Below are positions 1-11,189 of a stretch of DNA of 64,000 nucleotides, in pieces. The notes beneath the pieces were generated by a model, which was not told the DNA's origin, searched no databases, and saw only the letters and a list, made by a program, of their open reading frames with translations. How positions within the stretch are numbered: position 1 is the stretch's first letter; each line of letters begins with the position of its first letter. Source of the DNA: Microglena sp. YARC (Eukaryota; Chlorophyta; Chlorophyceae; Chlamydomonadales; Chlamydomonadaceae); the NCBI GenBank assembly GCA_022414725.1, contig CM039462.1, positions 80,007,417 to 80,071,416 on the forward strand. The letters are read 5' to 3'. Both the position numbers and the translations under genes were made by a program.

Positions 1-545
1 GCTACCCACCCCCAGCTACCCACCCGCGACTACCCACCCGCAACTGCCCACTCTCAACTACCCACCCGCAACTATTCACTCTCAAATACACACCCTCAAC
101 ATCCCACCCTCAACTGCCCACCCCCAGCTGCCCACACTCAACTACCCCCCCGCAACTGCCCACTCTCAAATGCACACCCTCAACATTCCACCCTGAACTG
201 CCCACCCGCAGCTACCAACCCTCAACTGCCCACCCCCAGCTACCCACCCGCGACTGCCCACTCTCAAATGCACACCCTCAACATCCCACCCTGAACTGCC
301 CACCCGCAGCTACCAACCCTCAACTGCCCACCCCCAGCTACCCACCCGCAACTGCCCACTCTCAACTACCCACTCTCAACTGCCCACCTTCAACAACCCA
401 CCCCCAACTGCCCCCCCTCAAACGCCCCCACCCTCAACCACCCACTCCCAACTGCCCTCCCTCAAATGCCAACCGTCGAACTCCCCCACCCATACTCTCC
501 CACCTCAACTCCCCACCCCCAACTGCCCACCCTTACTCCCACCCC
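1..545. repeat. Degenerate minisatellite, CAACTGCCCACC-like units
   Basis: The whole stretch is built from 11-14 base units of the form CAACTGCCCACC, CAACTACCCACC and CAAATGCACACC, with larger higher-order blocks (the segment near 160-240 recurs near 255-340). It has strong strand asymmetry with almost no G. No gene is visible. The left boundary lies outside the window. Confidence 0.9.
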
Positions 546-1370
546 TCAGGTACTACTCAACTGAGATCCATTCTGCGTCATTCGCTTTGCCCAAGTTTGC
601 CAAGGATGCTCTTGCCGGAAGCCTGTCCTTCCAGTAGAGCGACTCGCTGACCAAGGGGCTTCATGGGTAAAATTAAATTATCACTATGAAAAGAACTCAT
701 GGCCCCCGTTGGTAAAACGATTGTTTGGGGTTCAGTTCATCAGTGCTTTTTATTTTTAAGCCCTTCCTATACAGTTGGGCAAGTCCCTTAAGACTTTTTG
801 GCCTACCCCTGGACTGTAACATACATACATACATGGGTGGGGAGAATGCAGCGATGCATCGGCACCAGGGTTGTTCAGGACACTGCATGCTCCGTCCCAG
901 AAGCAACGACGAAGAGTCCGTTGCGTCGCAGGACGCAATGTGGGGAGGGTCCGTTTGCCAGAAGGAATGATCCGTTGCGTCGCAGGACGCAGGCTGTGCA
1001 ATTGATTGCGTCTCAGGCAGCAGAGCTGGGGTCCTCCTGAAGTACCCTGTCGGGCATTCATCCGAGCGCTTATGAAGTTAAATGGTGAGAGCCGTGGTCC
1101 GTTGTTGGGTCATGAGTCTAGTGGTACTACTGTTTAGTCAGCTTTCATTTTTATGGATGTATCATCAGAAGATAAATGTAACAAGCATTTGTCACTTATC
1201 GTGATCTCGCCAACCTGCCCTTGTGCTCTGGCTATTGCCCCCAAGGGCTGTCTTGAACTGCTTACATAGCTCCAGCCAACAATTTGGCTGCTAGCTGTCT
1301 TCGGCAGTACACTATTAATTACCAGGGGACAGGTAACCGATATAAAAACAATCAAACACATATCAAGGGC
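546..1370. other. Non-coding stretch upstream of ctpA
   Basis: No credible gene is seen. A direct repeat TCCGTTGCGTCGCAGGACGC occurs near 918 and again near 970. A segment near 1262-1312 (core CAATTTGGCTGCT then GTCTTCGGCAGTACA) recurs near 2172-2212, so it is part of a dispersed repeat. The open frames here overlap each other on both strands and look random. Confidence 0.6.
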
Positions 1371-1441
1371 GGACGATGTGAAGTATGCACAGGGATTGAA
1401 AACCGGTAGTACTTTTGATACGGAAATAGAGTTCCGTACAT
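1371..1441 (+). repeat. Direct repeat flanking MITE copy 1 (left copy)
   Basis: A segment starting CGGACGATGTGAAGTATGCA and ending CCGTACAT lies directly left of the MITE at 1442-1636. It recurs with few mismatches directly to its right at 1637-1709. At about 70 bases it is far longer than a normal target-site duplication, so it suggests a local duplication that involved the element. Confidence 0.85.
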
Positions 1442-1636
1442 CAGGGTAATTCAAAGCGCGCGCTTTTGCGCTTTTGAGCGCTGATTTTTTCACCCACTCT
1501 GCGCTTTAAGCGCAGTTTTTTGCAATCTATTGTGGGCGCAGCAAATAATTTTGGCGCTTTTTGCACTACAAAGCGCAGTTCTTTTGTTTTCAAGTGCCCT
1601 AAAGCGCTGGCCAATTTGGCCATTTGAAGTACCCTG
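1442..1636. mobile_element. hAT-like MITE, copy 1
   Basis: The 195-base element starts CAGGGTAATTCAAA and ends TTTGAAGTACCCTG, a near-perfect 14-base terminal inverted repeat. The interior is rich in GCGC and AGCGC motifs and encodes nothing. It belongs to the same family as the copies at 4445, 8033, 10685 and 16338. The 8-base target duplications of two sister copies place the family with hAT-type transposons. This copy lacks a clean 8-base duplication and has a long direct repeat on each side instead. Confidence 0.85.
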
Positions 1637-1709
1637 CGGACGATGTGAAGTATGCACAGGGATTGAAAACCGGTAGTACTTCTGATACGGAAATGTAGTT
1701 ACGTACATG
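1637..1709 (+). repeat. Direct repeat flanking MITE copy 1 (right copy)
   Basis: This is the second copy of the segment at 1371-1441. It begins CGGACGATGTGAAGTATGCA immediately after the MITE terminus and ends ACGTACAT. Confidence 0.85.
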
Positions 1710-3034
1710 TGTGTGCGTTTCTGAGAGGGCTTTAAAAAACCCTGGTCGTGAGACCAATACCAACGTTACTATGTTGACACCATAATACTTATTGTGAATT
1801 TAATTATAAATATTAAATTCATTTTTTATTAATGACATTCTTTAATTATGCCTATTTAATTTTGATTAAAGTGATACATAAGATGATTGGGTGGCTGCAA
1901 ATTGTGTGGCTGTCTCCAGAGGGCTGCTGCACACCTTTTTGGCGTAGCCCCCTCTTCTGGGGAGCGGGAGACCCCAGGGTCAGCGCCATGTCCAGAAGTC
2001 TGTGTCACGTTCCAAAACTGGGCCACGTAACAACACTCTCTCCTGCCTCCCAACCTTGAATATACCGACATTCGCCGCCAATTTCGAACCCACTCTCCAC
2101 CTATTATTGCCCTAGCCCTAAATTCTCCCTGTAGTAGTCTCCAACTTGAACTTGAACTTGGTTACACCGTTCCAGCCAGCAATTTGGCTGCTCGCCGTCT
2201 TCGGCAGTACAATACCTGGGGAAACTTCGTATACTCTCCACTCACTAGTTACCAGCCTCCCTGGGCTCATGGCAGGAGAAATTGATTGCCATGCTCTCTT
2301 GCAAAGTTGCAGGGGTACCGGAACCGCATGCCCTTCACACGGGCGTGACAACGGCGGGCGGTAGAATAACAGCGTATTTCTCGAGAGGTAGTCAAGCCAG
2401 TCAGATGTGCGTCAATCATCGCCTGACTGCTGCATCCCAGTTCCCTTCCGCGCGAAGTCGGTGTCAAAACCAGTATAACAATTCGCAAAGAAAGCAGAGC
2501 GAAACCCTAGCTGTAGAAGTAGCTGAAGACCCCCCCCCCCAGCCCCCTTTGTCGTTTTATCGACATTGTTATATAATATGGGACTAAACGCATGCCCTCC
2601 CAATCAGCAGCGGCTGTGTTGAAAGAAGCATCGGAATTTGCGCAATGCGCGCCTTTTACTTACTAAGTTCTTGCAAGGCCCCCAATAGACCTCAGAATAT
2701 CCCGACAGTAATTTAAAATGCAGTTCCGGATGAATGAACGGCCGCAAGGCGGCGAACGTGAACACGCACGGGGCCTGTGGACTCAACCGATTTCGTCCGA
2801 CGCCCCCGCGTCACAAACAGAGGGTCACAAACCCCTTGCATAAACTGCGGGAAAAAGCGGTGGGAAAGAAACCTAGTCCAGCTCTAGTAACGGTGTAATT
2901 AAAACGAGTGACACGGCTGCAGACGAAGACGACTTTCATATTCAGCGTTATTGCCACCACCTGGCATTGTTCAAAGGCGCCAGGCAGCCACTACCGACGT
3001 GTGAATCCCGATTACCCCAAGCACCAGCCATATT
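1710..3034. other. Non-coding region, presumed ctpA upstream and promoter region
   Basis: No credible gene is seen. The AT-rich part near 1780-1870 is followed by a partial copy of the family D repeat (about 1935-1995, containing CTTCTGGGGAGCGGGAG) and the dispersed fragment near 2172-2212. The ctpA promoter and 5' UTR probably lie in the last few hundred bases, but I cannot identify a specific element. Confidence 0.5.
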
Positions 3035-3137
3035 ATGAAGCAAGTCGTCAATCGCCCAGCAAGTACCCCCGCCAAAACGGGGCGTGCTGTTCAACTCTCC
3101 CCGAAACCAGTCCACTCAGCCGTACATGCCCATGCGG
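3035..3137 (+). CDS. ctpA: ctpA exon 1 (transit peptide)
   Basis: It starts at ATG 3035 and codes residues 1-34, rich in K, R, S, P, A and H with no acidic residue, typical of a chloroplast transit peptide. It ends in phase 1 at GCG G before the donor GTAAGA. An upstream in-frame start cannot be excluded, but none gives a better leader. Confidence 0.75.
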
Positions 3138-6100
3138 GTAAGATTGCGCTATTTACCTTTGCGCTGCTCATATTTCCTCGCAGCATCGACGCTAGCGCTC
3201 ACAGGGGTCACTCAATCTCATGCCGCGTCGGATTTTTTGCTGTCCTCAGGATCTGTTGCCCACAAATTGGCTCAGAGCGCTGGAGCTTTCGTGACGAGCC
3301 TTGTGCTGTTGGCCTCGCCTGTATCAGCCGAGGCGCTGCCACCGCCATCCGCTGCCCCAGAGGCCGAGGCCCTAGTCAAAAGCAGAGTTGTCAGGTAAAT
3401 CAGTGAATGTCCAGTCACCTACTCACAATGTGCGCTATCGGTGGCTGACGTCCTCGCAACCTGTTGCCAATTTCTTGCTCATTCGCTCAGTAGCCTTGGG
3501 TTACAACTTCAGTCAGCGACTGCTCGTGGCTGACAGAGGCATGATAACCCTGGTTGAGCAACCCTAGTTTTGAATTTACATTGGGGCTGCGCAGGTTGCC
3601 GGCCGCGAGCGATCCGGGCGTCTTCGCTGCTCAGCGCACCATCCTTGAAGCATGGAGCCTGCTGGGAGAAAACTTCGTGGACGAAACTTTCGCTGGCCAT
3701 TCCTGGGATGAAGAGTTGAAAACGCATATGATGGCCGCGTACGGGCAGCCCACTCCCGAATTGTGAGTTCGATGAAACGAGGAAGAGGTCTACGACACTG
3801 CCATTTGCAATGTGCCACCTGCATTGTAGAATCTACCTGATTGGTGGCTGTTGATTGACGGGTAATCCAAGTCAGATGATGAGCATACGAGGTCGTTACC
3901 ACAGTTTGGGGTTCAACTTTGTCACTCATCAGGTTTTGCATGAGTGTGAGGCGTCTGTTGATTCGTTATCGACAGTTTTTTGCTGCATGAAAACTTGTAT
4001 AAATTTATGCTGGCACTCCATTAAAAAATAGTGGTGATATCTGGGGTGATTTATTCCTCAGGCCCTCCACTTTCCACCTAACTTCTTCTCATCACTCCTG
4101 TCCTGTCCAGTCCTGCTCTGTCAACCTTAATCCATTCTTCCTCCTTGCTTATTGGCTCCAACCTCCCATGCCAATATACCTAGGGAACGGCAATATGATA
4201 TTATATGATGCCGGCCGTCTGACTTGGCTAAAGTTACCATGTATATACGATATCAAATGATGCAATATCATATGATGTCATGCTCGCATGATGTCAACAT
4301 CATTTGATATGCCGTTCCCTAAACATATCATGTTATGTTTTAATTGCGCAGGGCATACAGTGAGTTGGACACAATGATTGCCGACCTTGGTGATCACTAC
4401 ACACGCCGTGTCCCCCCCGAGTAAGTCGATGTGTATGTTGGCAGCAGGGTAATTCAAAGCACGCGCTTTTGCGCTTTTGAGCGCTGACTTTTTGACCCCC
4501 CCTGCGCTTTAAGCGCATTTTTTTGCAACCCCCTGTGGGCGCAGCAAGCAATTTTTGCGCTTTTTGCACTGCAAAGCGCAGTTTTTTTGTTTGCAAGTGC
4601 GCTGAAGCGCTGGCCAATTTGGCCATTTGAAGTACCCTGGTTGGCAGTCTTGCGATAGCTCAGTGCTACATGTGCCATGCCAAACACCCCTATACACTGC
4701 ATTTATCAAAAGTCGTGTTTGTTTGCAGTCGTCCATGGCTCAGCCTTACTTATATCTTTCCAAATACTCTAATTGTTTTGATTGCGGAAGCTGAATCGTT
4801 GTTCAGATTGTTTATTTATAGTAGATTCAAGGTAGATTGTGTAATTTATATCCAGATTTAAGATCTTACTTGTCTCAATTTGATGTCGCATCTTATGCAT
4901 TTGACTGGGATGTGGGACGCCTTGCGATGTTTCCCAGAAAAAATCGCGGTGAAAAATTATGTAACCAGGGGATGAGGGGGGGCACAGTCTGTGTCCATAA
5001 TGTTAAAGGAAATTTGAAAATGTATATGATCTTAATCTCATATATATGATCTTTATTCCTTGTATATATGATGATGATTCCTAGGCTTAAATGCCGTGTA
5101 TGTATGAATTATAATGGTACGAATGTACATCACAATGCCTTGTTTGCATGAATTTTAATGCTGTGTAAGCACGTACGTGTACATACTGAAATGCGGTGTA
5201 TGTATGAATCGTAATGCCGTGTTTGTATGAATCGTAATGCCGTGTACGTATGAATTGTAATGCCATGTATGTATGAATTGTAATGCCGTGTATGTATGAA
5301 TTGTAATGTCTTGTATGTATGAATTGTGATGCCGTGTATATATGAATCGTAATGGTATGAGCCACCACCACAATGTTTGTATTACGCACACAAGAGCGTT
5401 CTATTTATGATTGACACCTGATTCTGATGAGAGCTTTTGCGTGTCTGTGTTCTAGAGCTCCAAGCAAATACGCTTGTCAAGTAAATACAATAATTAATAT
5501 TATATTATATTATATTTGATTATATTACAGTACGTGCAGCATTGAATAGCAAACGACTTGGCAAACGTCCTTTTGCCATCAACCTTTTGCCAAAGCGGTT
5601 TAGCGTTGAGCCTAGGTAGGTCCCAGCTGGTTTGCGGTTGCCAAGTAACTCCTAGCAACTGTTGTACCATGCAGTACATTGAGGCCGTTAGTTTGATCCA
5701 GGTCACTTTTGAATATGCCATTTAAAATGGATTTTTAATACCTTTCACAGTATGCTCTTATTTTTTGTTGGATGTTCACCATTCATGAGTTATCCCGGTT
5801 CCAGTTTGGTCAAACACAAGTTACACCTTGGGTTTAACTTCAAATGCTAATAACTTATGTAAATAGTTATCAATTTCACTTGTGAGTGTATCCTTTGACC
5901 GATTTTTTAATACCTTTCGCAATCTGCGCTTATATTTTATTGGATGTACACCCTTCATTAGTTATTCACGGTCCGCGCTTGATCATACACAAGTTACACC
6001 TTGGGCAAACCTGGTGGTAGGCCACCATTATGTGCACCTTATTTGCAGACTCAAGGACCCAAGTAACAAACTATGCAAACATGAAATAAGGAAATGTAAC

Positions 6101-9100
6101 ACAAGCAAATTGAGGCTTTTCCAACTGGTTTTCAGGTCTCATGAACATGAGTATATTTGCCAATACCAAAGGCGCGTATGGTATGCGAACATGGAATAAG
6201 GAAGTGTAACACACGCAAATTAAGGCTTTGCTAACTGGTCTCAACATGAGTATCTCCAGCCTTGGACCACTTTTGCCAAGCATTTTTTGCCATGCATTTT
6301 CATGAGGCCTTATATTAAAAATAAAGGGTGTTGTCAACTTTTAATCCTGCCATTTAATGCAGCTTGCACTGTATAGTATATTACATTCTATTGTATTTAT
6401 TCTATTCCATTATATTCCATTCCATTCCATTCCATTATTTCATATTATATTCTTGATATCATTTATGAATTGCAATCATTACAATCGCAGGTGTCAGCAC
6501 ATGAGCTCATGAGTTACCTCCTGCTGGAACCAACCTCTGTTGCAGATAGCATACTACCAATTCAAATAGTTATTATTAGCATAGTTGGCTCCCTGCCCTG
6601 GTTTCCTTGGTTATGGCACGGGGGTGCTCCGCATTGGAAGATGGTGAGCAGCCCTTAGTTAGCTGAAAAACATGTTCCACAATCAAATCAAATCAAATCT
6701 TAATCCAAATAGTGATTGCTCCTTCCAGGGACCACAGCAAGTTCAGGGTGTCTGCTGATGGCCATCATCTAGCTTGTCATTTCCCTCCTACTGAAACTAG
6801 GTGTTTTGATGGCATAGTACTCATCCAATAAGTGTTTGCTCCTTCCAGGGACCACAGTAAGTTCAGGGAGTCTACTGATGCTTATCACTTCTTCAGCTTG
6901 TTATTTCCCTCCTGCTGCAACAAACTATTTTCAATGGCACTAATCCATTGTACTAATCCAATTAGAGTTCGCTCCTTCCAGGGACTACAGCAGGTTCACG
7001 GTGCCTACTGATCCTCATCACTTCTTCAGCTTACTATTTCCAACCTGTTCCAACTAACAGTTTCCAATGGCACTAATCCATAGTTTTCGATGGCATAGTA
7101 CTGATCCAAATAGTGTTTGATCCTTCCAGGGACTACCACAGGTTCAGGGAGTCTACTGATGGAGAGATGCTGGGTGTTGGTCCAACGCCGTTGGACTCAT
7201 GATCGCTAACAAGCAAGCAGAGAGCGGCAACCTATCTGTTTTCAATAGCGCTAATCCAAGCACTAATCCAAATAGTGCTTGCTCCTTTCAGGGACTACAG
7301 CAAGTTCAGAGAGTCTACTGATAATCATCTCTCCAGCTTGTTATTTCCCTACTGTTAAAACTAACTGTTTTCGATGGCATAGTACTAATCCAAATAGTGT
7401 TTGTTCCTTCCAGGGACTACAACAGGTTTAGGGAGTCTACTGATGGGGAGATGCTGGGCGTAGGACTCATGATCGCTAACAAGCCAGCAGAGAGTGGCAA
7501 CCTAACCGTGGTCGCACCTATCAGGGGTGGGCCAGCCGAGAGGGCTGGCGTGCGCCCTGGTGACGAGGTCCTGAGCATCAACGGGCGAGACGTGAAGGGG
7601 TTGAGCGGACAGCAGGCAGCGGCCATGCTCAAAGGAGAGGACGGAACAGTTGTGCGAGTGAAGTTCGCACGCATCTCCGATGAGATCCCGGGTGTTGCTG
7701 CCACTCCTGCTAAGCCCCCCACGGTTCAGCTGAAGGTGGGGACGATTGCATTTGGCTCTCTGCACCGCATTGTTTGCTCTGCCTTTCCAACCTTGTGGGT
7801 GTTGACGATGGCATTTGGATCTGCACCGCATTGTTTTCGCTGCCATTCCAACCTTGATGGTGTTTACAATGGCATTTGGTTCTGCACCGCATTGTTTGCG
7901 CTGACCTTCCAGCCTTGAGCGCCCACCCACACCTAACAATCAAGTTCTCCTGCTTTCCTCCTTGTCCCTCTGCTTTGTTTGTTTCTTGTTCATGTCCTCT
8001 TTCGTCCCTTAAGTGGCCCTGGTGGTGTCCGTCAGGGTACTACATTTTGTCAAATTGGTCAGCGCTTAAGGCGCACAAACGCCAAATTGGTCAGCGCTTA
8101 GTAGTACAAAAAGCGCAAAAACTGCGCGCTGCGCCCACAGGGGGTTGAAAAAACTGAGCGAAATGCGCAGTTGTGCTCAAAAAGCGTGCGCGAAATCGCG
8201 CTGCCGCGCGCACTTTGTAGTACCCTGGTGTCCGTTCCTTAGCAGTTCTTCTCTTTTTCTGTCTATTTTCCTTGGTTACTGAGGGCTAGGTTTTATCAGA
8301 TGCGCCATTTACTGGTTCCCCCCTCTTTAAGCAAGTTCTATGCAGCGTCGCCTGCGACGCTAAAAAAATGGCGGAGAGTGATCGCGAGGGAGCGACGTGG
8401 CAACGGAAGCGAGTTAGTTACGAGACCGTTGGCTGACGTGTTGGGCTTCATCACGGTCAGATGGATGGATGGATGGATGGACGGACAAATGGGTAACACT
8501 GGGGGCTCCCGCTCCCCAGAAGGGGGGGCTCCGCCAAAAATAAAGCTTATGCACCGAGTGCTTATTGTTCCTGCCTCCCTTCGTCTACTGGAGACTTATC
8601 TCACTCCCTTTTCTGACCTCCGATCGTGATCAGTGTGTCCACCTCTCTTTAGAACTTGATAGCCCCACATGACCTCTCTTTTTAGTTGTTAGCAGGTTGT
8701 GAAAGTTTTTCTTCTTCTGGCTTCCAATCATGATCAGTGTGTCCACAAGGGATTTTTGTTCTGAAATTCTGGAAGTGGCTTTTTTCTAGCTTGATGGTCT
8801 TATGCCTCCTCCAGGGACAGCGTTTTATAGCTTTGTAGGGCTATTTCAGGGGGGCGGGTTGAACTTTTTTATAGCAGCAATTGGGGCCAAAACGGTTTAA
8901 TAGCGAAAAAGAAAAAGTTGGGATCACTATGTATAGCTGAAAAAATCCCTGGTGTCCATCTCTCTTTTGAACTTGATAGTTAACTTGATAGTACAAACAT
9001 TAATTATGAAATTCCTTTCAGAATTATAACAAATAATAATAATAATAACATATAACAAGTAAAAAAAAGAGCAATCAGTTATAACCTCACCTGTTGCCCT

Positions 9101-11148
9101 GAGCAGGAGCTCATCATTCCCCAAGATTAGGTTCAGCTTAGTGCGCTGTTCGCCAACCTGGAGGTCGACGGCCAGGATGAGGGGGTCCACAAAATGCCGC
9201 ATGGGTTGCACTTCCTGTCATAAGTTAACAAACAATCATGAAATTCCTGTCACATCCAACCTGGAAATGGACGACCAGGATGAGGAGGGGCCACAAAATG
9301 CCGCATGGGGTGAAATTCCTGTCATAAGTATGACAAATAATAATGAAATTCCTTTCATAAGTAAACAAATGGCAATCGGTTATAACCTCCCCTGATGCCC
9401 TGTGCAGGAGCTCGTCATTCCCCGAGAGAAGGTTCAGCTTAGTACGCTGTACGCCACCAACCTGGAGATTGACGATCAGGATGAGGAGGGGCCACAAAAT
9501 GCTGCCTGGGGTGAACTTCCTGTCATCAGTTAACAAACAATCATGAAATTCCTTTCACAACAACCAGGAGATCAACGACCAGGATGAGGAGGGGCCACAA
9601 AATGCTGCCTGGGGTGAAATTCCTGTCATAAGCACAACAAATAATCATGAAATTATTTTCATAAGTAAAAAAAAGGGCAATTAGTTATAACCTCCCCTGA
9701 TGCCCTGTGCAGGAGCTCGTCATTCCCCGCGAAAAGGTCCAGCTTAGTGCGCTGTACGCCACCAACCTGGAGATCGACGGCCAGGATGAGGAGGCGCCAC
9801 AAAATGTTGGATACCTTCGCCTGGCTGAGTTCAGCAACACCTCTGCCGTGGATATGAGGAAGGCTATTGTAGAACTGGAGGATGCTGGGGCCAAGTCCTT
9901 CATCCTGGACTTGCGCAACAACCCCGGCGGACTGGTGGATGCAGGAATCAACATTGCACGCTTGTGGATGGATGGGGAACAGCCGGTCTTCAACATCGAG
10001 GGCCGCATGGTGGGTTCAGGAGTTTTATTTTGTGTTTTGTTGAGCCCCCCCCCCACCCCCCCCCCCCCCACCCCCCCCCTCCTTTGTCCCAGTACTCTCA
10101 GTCTCTCCCCCAAGGCACATATATTTTCTTTTGTTCAAGGCCCCCCACTCCCCACCCCTCTCCTTGTCCATCGAGGGCCACATGGTGGGTTCAGGAGTAT
10201 GTTTTGGCAGAACCCCCCCTTCTGGGGGGCAGGACCCCCCAGGGTTACCCATTTGTCCGTCTGTGCGACCCACCGTCTGACCAAGATGAAGCCTGAAGGG
10301 CCGCATGGTGGGTTCAGGAGTTGTTTTGTTTTGTTTTTACTTGGTGCAGGTGTACAGACATTGCGACCAGTCACTGGTGGCGACCAGTCACTGAGTGGCT
10401 TATAGTAGAGCACCCGCCCTCATGATCTGACTGCTAAGTATCGCCCATATATAGGGATAGGCAATATGATAACATATGACATCATATGATATCATATGAT
10501 ATCATACGATGCCGGCAATCTGACTCAGAACTTTGGCCTACGGCAACATATCATATGATATTTGTATGATATCATATGATATCATACTCGTCTTTGGTCA
10601 GCATCATATGATTTGCCGGTTCCTACCCATGTATGCTGCTCTGGTTGGTGGTCATGCTGCTAGCAGGTGCGGCACAGTGTACGCCAGGGTACTACAAAGC
10701 GCGCTTGGCAACGCAATTTCGTGCACGCTTTTTGAGCCCCACTGCGCGTTTCGCACAGTTTTTCCACCCCCTGGTGTTTTTGCGCTTTTTGCGCTTCGGG
10801 AGTATTTTTGGCGGAGCCACCAGGGTTAACCATTTGTCCGTCTGTGCGAACGACTGTCTGACCTCGTAACTAACTATTCTCGTAACTATCTCGCTTCCGT
10901 TGCCACCTGTCACTCTGTCGCGATGAATGTTTTGGTGGGTCATGGAGTTTTGTTTTTAGATGTGTAAGGAATTCCACCCCGGGAGCAGCAGGAGCCCAAA
11001 CCTCAAAAAATTCAGTCAGCCTGACCTTTTTTTTTTCTTTTCAGTCAGGCCGATTGATTTCAGAAAATGAGAATGGGGCTGTTATGGCGATATTGTAACA
11101 TTGCGATATTTTGAGTTACTTTTCAGGTCATTCTGAGCACCTCAACTA

Positions 11149-11189
<41 letters not shown>

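Noticed and set aside
1..545. Centromeric or telomeric satellite
   Set aside because: Units are short and degenerate. There is nothing beyond a simple minisatellite to support a special role.
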